Positions 25,701 through 33,827 of a DNA stretch of 64,000 nucleotides are shown here, in pieces; position 1 is the stretch's first letter, and the number at the start of each line of letters is the position of its first letter. This stretch comes from SIG299 sp051880375 (GTDB lineage Bacteria > Bacillota > Clostridia > Lachnospirales > Lachnospiraceae), in the NCBI GenBank assembly GCA_051880375.1, contig JBJENV010000042.1:1-64000 (forward strand), written 5' to 3'. Under the pieces are notes generated by a model. That model was not told the DNA's origin and did no database searches. It saw nothing but the letters and a program-made list of their open reading frames with translations. The position numbers and the translations under genes were made by a program.

Positions 25701-26868
25701 TAAATAAAATATCGTTTGTAGCAAAGCTGTTGATGGTTGCGCCCGCACTGCCCTGTTCAAACTTGGATTCGTACCAGCTGTTGATGAGGTCCACCGTCAA
25801 CATATTGTTGTATTTTTCGGTATCCAGCTCTTCTGCAGCAAAATCCCAAACATCAATCTTGCCATTGCCGACAAGCTCCGGTGTTTCGGTCTCTGCCGGA
25901 AGGTTGGCCACATTTACGCCATGGAGATAAGCTTCACCGGTTGCACCTGCTAATGTAAAGGTCAGCGTAGTAGCAACGCCCTCATATTTGAACACAGAAG
26001 AGATACCGTCATAAGCGTTCTGCTGTGCCGGCTGTGCGGTTTCGGAAACAATTTCACCCTTCTCTGTCTTAGCCTGCCAGTAGCCGCCGGTACCATATTC
26101 ACAGGTAGAGAATGTAATTACGGAATCACCCGCAACCTTTACCTCAATGACATCTCCGTTTTTGACAGCAAGACCGTGATCCTTATCATGATAATAGGTC
26201 TGACCGTTGCTGATAACGGAAAGGAAACCGTCCTTACTTGTTACGGTTCCGCTTACCGGAGTGGCACTGTCATTGGAGGTCGGAACAACCGAACCGTCCG
26301 CAAAGTTATACATAAAAATGGAATCTGCAGGAACACCATTATCATCCGGAGTATCTTCAATTCCTTCTACAACTGTAATGCAAGGAATATAAACCGAAGA
26401 CTCAAATCCAAGCACTAAAGTAGTTGCCTCACCCGGATACTTAAACGTTATCGCGCTGCCGTCATTATGATAGCATCCGGTCTTTGCCGTCTGCGTCTGA
26501 CTCCAGCTGCCGTCCGCATTTGTGAGCGTCAGCTCTGCCATTTTGGAATACTGACAGTCACCGACAATCACCTTGGTCGGACCGTCTACCTTGATTTCAA
26601 TCGTATTGCCTGCCTTAAATTCAACGCCGTGCTGAGCACCGTTGTATTTATAAGCATTCTTTGTACCTACCTTAACGGTAAGTGCGTCCTTTGTTACATC
26701 GCTCTTTCCGTCCGTATCGGTCGGAATAATCGAGCCGTCTCTGAAATCATACGTTACAGAGTCTCCGTTTTCGGCATGTACTTCTGCCTTTGGACTTACA
26801 TAGCCCATGCCGATTACCATACTTGCTGCTAAAACACCTGCAAGTATGCGCTTACATAATCTTTTCAT
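22780..26868 (-). CDS. secreted pectin methylesterase (CE8) with LysM domain
   Basis: A 1362-aa exported enzyme that demethylates pectin. Signal peptide (about 1-33); two similar N-terminal modules of about 140 residues (YDFRDGSIIPT and YNFADGSVVPT); a further CBM-like region; a LysM (about 592-640; YTVVKGDMLRVIAKRFNST and IIGQKLKVPG) that should bind peptidoglycan; more beta-rich modules; then the CE8 beta-helix (about 958-1300). Active-site motifs are GRQDTLYG (near 1176), GACDYIFGG (near 1193) and GYFGRPW (near 1262). No membrane anchor is present, so LysM may hold it to the wall. It is transcribed ahead of the PL9 lyase, whose substrate it makes. Confidence 0.92.
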   Translation of the reverse strand: MKRLCKRILAGVLAASMVIGMGYVSPKAEVHAENGDSVTYDFRDGSIIPTDTDGKSDVTKDALTVKVGTKNAYKYNGAQHGVEFKAGNTIEIKVDGPTKVIVGDCQYSKMAELTLTNADGSWSQTQTAKTGCYHNDGSAITFKYPGEATTLVLGFESSVYIPCITVVEGIEDTPDDNGVPADSIFMYNFADGSVVPTSNDSATPVSGTVTSKDGFLSVISNGQTYYHDKDHGLAVKNGDVIEVKVAGDSVITFSTCEYGTGGYWQAKTEKGEIVSETAQPAQQNAYDGISSVFKYEGVATTLTFTLAGATGEAYLHGVNVANLPAETETPELVGNGKIDVWDFAAEELDTEKYNNMLTVDLINSWYESKFEQGSAGATINSFATNDILFNASGKTNNRLRTMNEAITRYDAKSKSYTEEDGSTTQLNGFVYSNSGSTSRVYVGIKLYEGDIFTAYTASNGGEATIYFESPSGKIEKATSVGNGSKLTFYASEYGIYKLYTLDEKLVVCRMYREHTAPVLVKGKVTAPDSLKNYELAFTNDKTGAVTTVAPAADGSYEIWLRDTYSYTVTLLNANGYVIKSGDVINVTAKAGTTGEEIYTVVKGDMLRVIAKRFNSTIWDFAKLNNIKNPDLIIIGQKLKVPGTAKEIGTKADISIETVDLVTMTGKLTGLSEDALAALKLSFVNPEYAYVPEFTLDGDTISVKFERGVTYEIVAENINDYYLSELTSICLTEDKEQNIAFMAKPVYEVTFDTTGISAEDWANAVVTLSNINEAGYVYTFKPAEEKVVLRDGQYAVSVAGVGNSVAQKRTADVKVNGAATTSKIGFDTLTEWNFGKLNKAYGGAGIETIGDGIYYSGLVLNNQVLENKTYLLLNKGGEIKVPVKAGDIITANYCYCAGFQFNGDEATIVDEKSGSTSKIDTTTYIATEDGFVTISAIEGTNSSQTYFTSIIVTTPVEYKDTVTVGEGKEYATINEALDAIARMQRTEDQRVTVSIDPGNYEEMLVIDLPNITLKNAAGDAASIEITNKGVDIAENAVRITSYYGHGYSYYSMGTDCKYDAELLEINKSNGYLGFKNPGTGTTSGSYWNATVVVYASGFEADGIIFENSFNQYISEKEANDIVVMEVGNKGERSTTAGDTSVQTKSFVERAAALAIADNCTNVYFNNCKFVGRQDTLYGGKDSVVAFNECDILGACDYIFGGMTAVFNECNLVMNTSEASADVAYITAAQQAGSRGYLFYDCVVTSTTPGVDTASEYGSKPGYFGRPWAANTSEVVFYNTTVEASCEYYGEESLIKPEGWLNSLGGESTMMYEYGTKELSGEDNLANRASWSTVLTEPVLSDGTDISTKEKAIAAFLGEWDPFK

Positions 26869-26984
26869 TGTTTGCTACCCCTTTTCTACCCGTCCTGCGG
26901 GTGAAATTGAATTGTGGATTCCGTTTCCGTTCTGGCATTCCTGCATATAGTCCAGAGAAAAGGAACTTCACAATTTTCAATTAA

Positions 26985-27013
26985 AGTTTAGCACGTTTTT
27001 ATTTTTTCGTAAA
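26985..27013 (-). promoter_or_regulatory. putative pectinase promoter and leader hairpin
   Basis: On the minus strand TTTACG (27008-27013), 17 bases, then TGCTAAACT with an extended -10 (26985-26990). Downstream, an AATTGTG/CACAATT inverted repeat (about 26920-26982) can form a long stem in the 5' leader before the AAGGGG site of the methylesterase gene. Confidence 0.45.
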
Positions 27014-27157
27014 TGCTTACATTGGAAGTTTCAGGGCTCACAAATCATTTTCTCCATATTCCACGAACTTTTCAAGCTCATTTTGTACATATTCACGTAC
27101 ATTTTTTACTGTCCCGGATGCATTTTTTACTTTTTTGCCTGTTGCTGCATCGCCTTT

Positions 27158-28666
27158 TTACTTCTTACCAATTTCCTCCTGTGCCGGATTGTCTATCAGT
27201 TCTCCTGTATATCGGAATCTGGAACCATGACAGGGACAGTCAAAACTTTTTTCCTCCGGATTCCATTCTAACTGACAGCCAAGATGCTGACACTTTGCCG
27301 AGACAAGAAACAGTTCTCCGGTCTCATCACGGTATGCCCCAAGCTTTTCTCCCTCCCAGTCGATAATTTTTCCTTCTCCGAGTGCCAGTTCCCCCGCATT
27401 TACACCTGCCGGTATCATCAGTCGTTTTGTCAAGCCCTTAGCAGCCTCTACCGTTTCTTCCATCAACATTTTTGCCGATGCCGACAGTACAAATCGCTGT
27501 GGTGAATATATCTGCTCATAAGAGGTATTCCTGCCGGTCATCTGTTCCGAAAGCAGCATTGCGGTTACCATTGATGACGTCATTCCCCACTTTCCGAATC
27601 CTGTAGAGACATACCAGTTCGGCTTTGACTGTGCATATCTGCCGATATACGGCACTCCATCCAACGTCATACAATCCTGTGCGGACCATGCAGCGCTCTC
27701 CTCTGCTTCCGGGTAATACTGTTTTGCTGCTTCTCTTAACTTCTTATATTGGCCTCCCTTTGTGTTATCACCGGTACGGTGCGCACCTCCGCCAAGAAGC
27801 AGCGTTTCTCCCGCACTCCGCAGGGAAAGACCATTTTCCTCCACACTGTAATACATTCCCTTAAGTCTTGCAGCCTTCTGTAAAGCAAGCACATAACTCC
27901 GCTCCTGATGCATCCTGAGAAAATAATACCCCGGTACATTAAATATCGGATAATGTGTAGCAACTACAACCGAATTTGCAAGTACCTTACATTCTGCGGT
28001 ATTTCGATATACCGAGTCACTGTCCTGTTCCGAACCGTTTTTCACACGACAGGTCACTTCCTGCCTGCCATCCCTCTCCTCTATCCCGATGACCTGCGTA
28101 TGCTCATAAACAGGCACCTTCTCTGCCACTGCCGTAAGAAAGCGAAGCGGATGAAAGCATGCCTGCTGTTCAAATTTTAGTGCTGCTTTTACCGGAAACG
28201 GAAGTTCTACATCTGTAGTAAGCATTCCCCTTATTCCAAGCTGTTCTGCAGCCTTGGCCTCTTTTTTTATCATCTCTGCGCCCTCTTCTCTTTCTGCATA
28301 CAGATAAGCCGGTGCCATGCGAAATTCACACGCAATCCGCTGTTCTTCTATCAATTTCCGGTATTCCTCTATTGCCAGCAGATTTGCTCTTGCGTATTCT
28401 CCTGCCGGTTCCTCTCCGAATTTCTCTATCAGTTTATGATAAATCGCCCCATGCTGCAGGGTAATCTTTGCCGTTGTGTTTTTTGTCTGTCCGCTTCCAA
28501 TCCGGTCCGCCTCCAACACAACCGCATCTATCCCCTTTTTTCGCAAAAAATAAGCGGTCAGAATGCCTGCCATTCCGCCGCCTATCACTGCTGCTTCCAC
28601 AGCAATATCATTTTTTAACGGTTCTCTTTCTTTTAACTGCGTCTGCTTTGTCCAGATAGATTCCAT
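27158..28666 (-). CDS. FAD-dependent oxidoreductase with C-terminal Rieske domain
   Basis: A 502-aa protein. Residues 1-390 form a DAO-type FAD domain with AVIGGGMAGILTAYFL (26-41) and an ADRIGSGQTKNTTAK loop. The C-terminus is a Rieske [2Fe-2S] domain with ligands C459, H461, C477 and H480 (CQH and CPCH). The substrate is unknown; such fusions are thought to move electrons between an amine or organic substrate and an iron-sulfur partner. The Rieske end is short. The frame after the stop stays open for 39 codons (27038-27157), discussed as a finding. AAGGAGCAGG precedes the ATG. Confidence 0.88.
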   Translation of the reverse strand: MESIWTKQTQLKEREPLKNDIAVEAAVIGGGMAGILTAYFLRKKGIDAVVLEADRIGSGQTKNTTAKITLQHGAIYHKLIEKFGEEPAGEYARANLLAIEEYRKLIEEQRIACEFRMAPAYLYAEREEGAEMIKKEAKAAEQLGIRGMLTTDVELPFPVKAALKFEQQACFHPLRFLTAVAEKVPVYEHTQVIGIEERDGRQEVTCRVKNGSEQDSDSVYRNTAECKVLANSVVVATHYPIFNVPGYYFLRMHQERSYVLALQKAARLKGMYYSVEENGLSLRSAGETLLLGGGAHRTGDNTKGGQYKKLREAAKQYYPEAEESAAWSAQDCMTLDGVPYIGRYAQSKPNWYVSTGFGKWGMTSSMVTAMLLSEQMTGRNTSYEQIYSPQRFVLSASAKMLMEETVEAAKGLTKRLMIPAGVNAGELALGEGKIIDWEGEKLGAYRDETGELFLVSAKCQHLGCQLEWNPEEKSFDCPCHGSRFRYTGELIDNPAQEEIGKK

Positions 28667-28721
28667 TTTTCCTGCTCCTTTTATGCAATGTTGGAATCAG
28701 TATCTGACAAATATGCGGATT

Positions 28722-29918
28722 TTATTCTTCCGGTTCTTCTTTCTGCCCGTAAAATACAACCTGATTTTTTCCCGCTCTTTTTGCTTCATAGAGAGCTTCG
28801 TCTGCTCTTTTCAGCACGGCATCATAAGTTTCCAGACTTTTCTTCCAACGTTCCATGGAAGCTCCGATGCTGACCGTCATATATGGCGCAACCTCTTTGC
28901 ATGGAGCCTCAATTTTTTTCTCATAGATTGCACTCCGTATTTTTTCTGCCAGACCGCAGACTTCTTCAGGAGATGTATCCGTAAGAATCGATACAAATTC
29001 CTCTCCTCCATGCCTGATAATTAATTCGGTTTTATCCTCTAATACCTCCCGAAGCACGCGCCCGACTGTTTTCAAGCAGGTATCCCCTGCATCATGACCG
29101 TAGGTATCATTATACTTTTTGAAGAAATCAATATCTAACATCATAATTCCCAGCTCCTCGTCTTCCTCCGGAGCCGTATTGGTAAACAGCGTATTCCCTC
29201 CGCGGCGGTTCAGCACCCCTGTCAGCGGATCAATAAATGCCGTTGCATAAACATACTCCCGCGCGATCCACATGGACACCTGCATCCTCTGTGCAATAAA
29301 CCCGACAACAATCAACGCCGCAAAACAGACGCCTCCCAGCTTTGCCTCCATTGTATTCCAGTCGATTAATACTACACTGCTCATCGCAAACAGCAGAATC
29401 AGTAGGTCGCCTGCCAAAAACTCTCTCAGGTTTAGCAGCGGCAGTAACACCGAAAGGACAAGAATCAGTACCAGATATAACGTTCTCGACTTGATGAGAA
29501 TCTGACAGTAGGCAACTGTTGCCATACACAAAATCCAAAAGAGCCAGAAAAGGCAATAGACACATCTCAGTTTTTTTATTTCCTTTTTCCCGGTCTCCTG
29601 CTCTCTTTTTCGTAGCTTTCCTATAATGACATTCACTGCCACGGTTACAGCTGCCAAAAAAACAGTAAGCAGAACAGAGAGATAATACATGGAATCCTTC
29701 TGCATCCGCATGCTCAGAATAAAATTATAAACATAGAAAAGGAAAAAGACCGGCGTGACTGCAACAATTCTTCTGCAATTTATTTCCGCCATATTCCCTT
29801 TGATTTTCTGTGCAATCAGTATACTGTCCTGTAGCATATAGTCTTTTGACGGTATAAATGCCTTCTGAATGTATTTCCAAAGCTCTCCCCATCTTTTTTT
29901 CAATTCCTTCGTTTGCAT
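28722..29918 (-). CDS. membrane-bound diguanylate cyclase (GGDEF)
   Basis: A 398-aa protein with six or so hydrophobic segments (about 48-225) and a cytosolic GGDEF domain that makes c-di-GMP from two GTP. The signature is RHGGEEF (302-308), within the active GG(D/E)EF set, and DPLTGVLNRRGG marks the domain start. The inhibitory site (RxxD just upstream) reads DKTE, so product feedback is probably lost. GGGGAGGG precedes the ATG. It lies in a minus-strand run with rlmD. Confidence 0.92.
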   Translation of the reverse strand: MQTKELKKRWGELWKYIQKAFIPSKDYMLQDSILIAQKIKGNMAEINCRRIVAVTPVFFLFYVYNFILSMRMQKDSMYYLSVLLTVFLAAVTVAVNVIIGKLRKREQETGKKEIKKLRCVYCLFWLFWILCMATVAYCQILIKSRTLYLVLILVLSVLLPLLNLREFLAGDLLILLFAMSSVVLIDWNTMEAKLGGVCFAALIVVGFIAQRMQVSMWIAREYVYATAFIDPLTGVLNRRGGNTLFTNTAPEEDEELGIMMLDIDFFKKYNDTYGHDAGDTCLKTVGRVLREVLEDKTELIIRHGGEEFVSILTDTSPEEVCGLAEKIRSAIYEKKIEAPCKEVAPYMTVSIGASMERWKKSLETYDAVLKRADEALYEAKRAGKNQVVFYGQKEEPEE

Positions 29919-29944
29919 AGCATTCCCTCCCCGCTACTACAACT

Positions 29945-31297
29945 TTATCTGGATAAAAGAACGGCTGTTTCTACATTCGCTGTTCCCGGGAACATATCAA
30001 CAAGTGCAATCTTTTCCACCCGGTAACCACCCTCCGTCAGTGCCACAAGGTCACGTGCCAGACTGGTCGGTTTGCAGGAAATATAGACCATCCGTTCCAC
30101 CCCGTAGGAAATGATGCGCTGTAATGCCTTTGGATGAATGCCGTCTCTCGGAGGGTCAAGCACAATAAAATCCGGCTTTTCTTTAATCGTATCCAATACC
30201 TTTAATACGTCTCCGGCAATAAATTCACAATTCGTCAATCCATTGCCTGCCGCATTCTCCTTTGCTGCTGCAACCGCTTCCTCCACAATTTCCACTCCGA
30301 TGACTTTTTCGGCAACCGGAGCCATCAGCTGTGCAATGGTACCGGTTCCGCTGTACAAATCATAAACCACGTGACGCTTTTCTCCGCCGATGAAGTCCCT
30401 GGCAACACTGTATAATACTTCTGCTCCGAGTGAATTTGTCTGAAAGAACGAAAACGTGGAAATCCGAAATCGCAATCCCAAAAGCTCCTCATAGAAGAAC
30501 TCCTGTCCGTACAGCACTTCCGTTTTATCACTCTGCACCACATCCGCCAGACTGTCATTAATACTGTGAAGAATTCCGGCAAATCTGCCGGTAACCGGTA
30601 AGGAAAGCAGACGTTCCACAAGCGGTTCCATCGGCATGTCCCCTTGAGAGGTGGTTACAAGGTTTACAAGAATTTCTCCCGTCTTTTCCGCCCGTCTTAC
30701 AAGCAGATGACGAAGATATCCCTGATGCGCCAGCTTATGGTAATACCCTGCTCCCTGCTCTCTGCAGTAGGAAAGCACACAGTCTAAAATTTTATGAAAA
30801 TCTTCCTGCACCAGCTGACACTGATTTACATTCACAATGTCGTAAAAACTGCCGCGTTTATGGAGGCCCAACGTCAGCTCCCCGCCTTTTACCTCATCGC
30901 CAAAGGAAAACTCCATTTTGTTGCGGTATGCAAAAGACTTCGGGCTTGCCTTGATACCAAGATACTCATATTCTCCTGCAACCGGAGCAAGTAATGCTTT
31001 CACCTGTGTCTCCTTAATACGCAGCTGTTCCGCATACGGAAGTGACTGATACAGACATCCCCCACACACCGGAAAATGCACACACTGAGACTTTTCAAGC
31101 TCCATTGGTGATGACTCCAGCACTTCCAACAGGTTTCCTTCTCCGCGGTCATGACGTACCTTGCTGATGCGAATGCGCACCTTTTGTCCCGGCAGGGCAT
31201 TCTTTACCACAACTTTTCCTTCTTCTGTAGCAACGATTCCCCTGTTAGGGAACTCTGCTTTTTCTACAATTCCAATATATTCCTGTCCTTTTTTCAT
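29945..31297 (-). CDS. rlmD: 23S rRNA (uracil-C5)-methyltransferase, RlmD type
   Basis: A 450-aa TrmA/RumA-family enzyme that methylates a uracil of 23S rRNA with SAM. A TRAM domain (1-60) is followed by iron-sulfur ligands C72, C78 and C81 (CVHFPVCGGCLYQ) and the methyltransferase core with DLYSGTGTIAQLM, LDPPRDGIHPK and the catalytic cysteine in YISCKPTSLARDL. RlmCD, which modifies two positions in Gram-positives, cannot be separated from RlmD by sequence alone. It lies 31 bases after the CYTH gene. Confidence 0.9.
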   Translation of the reverse strand: MKKGQEYIGIVEKAEFPNRGIVATEEGKVVVKNALPGQKVRIRISKVRHDRGEGNLLEVLESSPMELEKSQCVHFPVCGGCLYQSLPYAEQLRIKETQVKALLAPVAGEYEYLGIKASPKSFAYRNKMEFSFGDEVKGGELTLGLHKRGSFYDIVNVNQCQLVQEDFHKILDCVLSYCREQGAGYYHKLAHQGYLRHLLVRRAEKTGEILVNLVTTSQGDMPMEPLVERLLSLPVTGRFAGILHSINDSLADVVQSDKTEVLYGQEFFYEELLGLRFRISTFSFFQTNSLGAEVLYSVARDFIGGEKRHVVYDLYSGTGTIAQLMAPVAEKVIGVEIVEEAVAAAKENAAGNGLTNCEFIAGDVLKVLDTIKEKPDFIVLDPPRDGIHPKALQRIISYGVERMVYISCKPTSLARDLVALTEGGYRVEKIALVDMFPGTANVETAVLLSR

Positions 31298-31328
31298 AAT
31301 GATGATATGCTCCTCTTTTTACTCGCGG

Positions 31329-31829
31329 TTATTCTCTGTCCCACCAGATTTCTTCTTCCTTTATTGTAGCCAGATACCCATTACCATAGCGTTTATCAAA
31401 CGTTACATCCTGCAAAAACCAGTCCGGCACCTGAAATGCCGTCGCTTCCTCTTCGCTTTCAAATTCCACCTCTGCAAACACCAGTCCGGATAAATATCCT
31501 TTAAAAATGTCCAGTTCAATCTTTTTTCCGTGCTCTATCGGAATCAAATACCTGTCCTTTGTAATGATATTCCCGTCTGCCTTATCTCTCAAATGCTCAT
31601 ACGCCTCTTTTGTTAACGGAAGTTCCACCTCCTCACAGCTTCTTGCTGTTGCGTGCTCCTGTGCTTTCAGACCGATTTTCGATTTATAGGTTAAAATATA
31701 ATCCGCATTACTCCGGCGAATCCGTACTACCGGTCCGCGGCAAAGATATGCCTGTTCTATCTGCTTTTTTTCATACTGCTCCAAATACTCCGGCAGATGC
31801 TTTATTGTAAATTTGCGTTCAATTTCCAT
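31329..31829 (-). CDS. CYTH domain protein (triphosphate tunnel metalloenzyme)
   Basis: A 166-aa protein beginning MEIERKF, the ExExK signature that binds metal and triphosphate in CYTH enzymes. Further acidic and basic strands (VRIRRSNADYILTYKSK, EVELPLT, ELDIFKG, AEVEFESEEEA) match the tunnel fold. Bacterial members usually hydrolyse inorganic triphosphate. The open frame extends to 31955, but the family always starts at the ExExK strand, so ATG 31829 is chosen. Confidence 0.88.
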   Translation of the reverse strand: MEIERKFTIKHLPEYLEQYEKKQIEQAYLCRGPVVRIRRSNADYILTYKSKIGLKAQEHATARSCEEVELPLTKEAYEHLRDKADGNIITKDRYLIPIEHGKKIELDIFKGYLSGLVFAEVEFESEEEATAFQVPDWFLQDVTFDKRYGNGYLATIKEEEIWWDRE

Positions 31830-32029
31830 CTTCTTCTTTTCCCCTCCGGTTCTGCTGCTTTCTTTTCCCCGGTTTGCACCGTCGCTTAAGTTCCTGCTCC
31901 ATTTTATCAGAAATCTTCCCGGTTTACCAGCCTTCGAACAAATTTCTGTTTCCAACTCTTAAAAAGCATAAATTTCCCTATTGAACTCCATACTATAAAC
32001 AGTCTGCATGGAGAGGAGAATGTTATCGT

Positions 32030-32434
32030 ATGCCCCTGATTCGTTTCTGCAAAAATTTTATTTTGTGCGGCGCCTTTGGATGGTGTATGGAATGCTTCTG
32101 GAGCGGTCTGGATGCTATCCGTAAGAAAAAAGACAAAACCCTTCGCTGCCAGACATCCGTCTGGATGTTCCCGATTTACGGAATGGCCGCTGTTTTAGCT
32201 CCCGTCAGCAAGCTTCTGAAAGGGAAATCCGTTATGCTGCGCGGAACCATTTACACCATACTGATTTACATTGGAGAATTTTTCAGTGGTACTTTTTTAA
32301 AAAAGCACAAATCCTGCCCGTGGGATTACAGCAAAGCAAAGCTAAACTACAAAGGAATTATCCGGTTAGACTATGCACCTGCATGGTTCATTTCCGGTCT
32401 GATATTTGAAAAAATATTACAAAGAGAAAGCTGA
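32030..32434 (+). CDS. small membrane protein, putative ABC permease family (CmpB-like)
   Basis: A 134-aa membrane protein with about four hydrophobic segments. The wording FCGAFGW-like start (ILCGAFGWCMECFWSGL), WMFPIYGMAA, GEFFSGTFL and CPWDYSKAKLNYKGIIRLDY is that of a small Firmicute family annotated as putative ABC transporter permease (PF06541), whose real role is not known. GAGAGGAG lies upstream of the ATG. It ends about 95 bases before the lipoprotein gene. Confidence 0.7.
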   Translation: MPLIRFCKNFILCGAFGWCMECFWSGLDAIRKKKDKTLRCQTSVWMFPIYGMAAVLAPVSKLLKGKSVMLRGTIYTILIYIGEFFSGTFLKKHKSCPWDYSKAKLNYKGIIRLDYAPAWFISGLIFEKILQRES

Positions 32435-32528
32435 TGCTTCTGTCATGAATAACTTTCCTCTCTCTGCAAATAATATGTGTGCAGTTTTTGAAATGAAACC
32501 GCCACTTTTTCGGCAGAAGGAGGAATTT

Positions 32529-32933
32529 ATGAAAAAAAGAGTATTCGGCATACTTGTTATCTGCTGTCTGACACTGTTCGCCTTTGCGGCATGTACAAAC
32601 AGAAATAACGGAAACGGCAGTAATAACAATTCTGCAACCGAAGGAAACGGAACAAATGGTAACGGTACGAACGGAAATGGTACAAATGGCAACACCAACG
32701 GTACTACCAATGGTACAAACGGCACTACCAATGGCACTACGAACGGAAATACCAATGGTACTACAAACGGCAATACCACAAACGGCAACGGCGCGGACAA
32801 TCTTGGCAACGGCATTATCAACGGTGTGGATGATGTGATTGACGGCGTAGGTAACGCTGTCAACGATGTCGGTAACGGTCTCACCGGCGGAAATAACAAC
32901 GGAAATAACAACGGAAACGGAACAAACAGATAA
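32529..32933 (+). CDS. Asn/Gly/Thr-rich lipoprotein
   Basis: A 134-aa exported lipoprotein. MKKRVFGIL and a hydrophobic core lead to the lipobox FAAC, with C22 as the lipidated residue. Residues about 25-85 are almost only N, G and T in NGT/NGN repeats; a short amphipathic part (IINGVDDVIDGVGNAVNDVG) and a second Asn/Gly tail follow. AGAAGGAGGAA before the ATG fixes the start; the frame is open further upstream. No enzymatic domain is seen. A surface spacer, adhesin-like or storage role would be guesswork. Confidence 0.75.
   Translation: MKKRVFGILVICCLTLFAFAACTNRNNGNGSNNNSATEGNGTNGNGTNGNGTNGNTNGTTNGTNGTTNGTTNGNTNGTTNGNTTNGNGADNLGNGIINGVDDVIDGVGNAVNDVGNGLTGGNNNGNNNGNGTNR
32654..32787 (+). repeat. 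short tandem repeats encoding NGT/NGN
   Basis: Degenerate 9- to 12-base units (AATGGTACNAACGG and similar) run through the middle of the lipoprotein gene. All keep the frame, so repeat number could change the length of the Asn/Gly/Thr region without breaking the gene. Confidence 0.7.
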
Positions 32934-32943
32934 GTAAGGTTTC

Positions 32944-32986
32944 CTGCAAAAAGGCTCAGGAGCAACATTTCCTGAGCTTTTTTGCA
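32944..32986. terminator. bidirectional terminator
   Basis: CTGCAAAAAGGCTCAGGA pairs with TCCTGAGCTTTTTTGCAG around a short loop, between the convergent lipoprotein and GNAT genes. U-rich tracts lie on both strands. Confidence 0.85.
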
Positions 32987-32987
32987 G

Positions 32988-33827
32988 CTACATAGTCTCG
33001 ATTCTTACATCACACTTTTCTGCAACCCGGCGTGACGCTGTGTTTTCGGGATGAATCCTTGCAATCAGCTCACATGCATTCAGTTCTTCCTTTGCATAAC
33101 GTACCAATGCTTTCAGTACCTCTGTCGCAATTCCTTTTCCCCAGACAGTGTTATCAAAGAGGTACCCGACCTCCAGAGGCATGCTTCCCTCTTTAAAGCC
33201 TGCTTTTCCGATGAGTTTCCCACTTTCTTTCTCATACACTCCCCAAAAGCCATATCCGAAAAAGGGATATACCGTCCTGATATAAGCGGAAAGCTTCTCC
33301 GCTTCCTCCTCCGGTGTTCCAACCGGCTCAGCTAAATAACGGTTTACCTGCGGTTTCGAAGAAATTGCATATAGTTCCGAAGCTTCTTGTAACGTCAGTT
33401 CTCTTACAATACAGCGTTCTGTTTCCATAATAACGGCAGGTATGCCCTTTTCGTGGCAGTATACCATATTCAGATAGGAAACCGATACCTCGTCCGGTGA
33501 TTCCAAAAGCGTTGCAACCTTCGGTAGTTCATAGGTTCCTTCCATACAGCCGACGCACACCATGGAAAGCCGTTTGGCAACTTCCGCATGTCGTTTACTG
33601 TTTGTAATCAGCAGACATTCTTCCTTGCATACTCCAAGGCATTGAACCGCTTCCATCAGGGAAGTTTCCTCATGTAATCCGAAAACAATCGGAAGAAACC
33701 GAATCCCTTCATTTTGGAGACACTCTTTCAAATTCCGGCAGGCAGCTATGGTATCAAACAACACTGCGCGTATCCGATAAACATTGTTCTGTCCTATGCT
33801 GTTCTCCCCCGAGTTGTTCTTCCCCAT
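32988..33827 (-). CDS. HAD-like / GNAT acetyltransferase protein
   Basis: A 279-aa protein. The first 120 residues recall a cut-down HAD phosphatase (RAVLFD, LLITNSKRHAE, CVGCMEG) without a complete catalytic set. Residues about 135-279 form a GNAT N-acyltransferase (RCIVRELTLQEA, GFWGVYEKESGKLIGKAGF, LEVGYLFDNTVWGKGIATEV, IHPENTASRRV) of the RimJ/RimL class. The acceptor is unknown. AGGAGGT lies eight bases before the ATG, inside the end of the upstream gene; the 74-base overlap suggests coupled translation. Confidence 0.82.
   Translation of the reverse strand: MGKNNSGENSIGQNNVYRIRAVLFDTIAACRNLKECLQNEGIRFLPIVFGLHEETSLMEAVQCLGVCKEECLLITNSKRHAEVAKRLSMVCVGCMEGTYELPKVATLLESPDEVSVSYLNMVYCHEKGIPAVIMETERCIVRELTLQEASELYAISSKPQVNRYLAEPVGTPEEEAEKLSAYIRTVYPFFGYGFWGVYEKESGKLIGKAGFKEGSMPLEVGYLFDNTVWGKGIATEVLKALVRYAKEELNACELIARIHPENTASRRVAEKCDVRIETM

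Noticed and set aside
32417..32968. Long minus-strand frame opposite the Asn/Gly/Thr lipoprotein
   Set aside because: It mirrors the repeats on the other strand (poly-Val/Pro/Phe), has no ribosome site, and the plus-strand gene has a clear lipobox and AGAAGGAGG.
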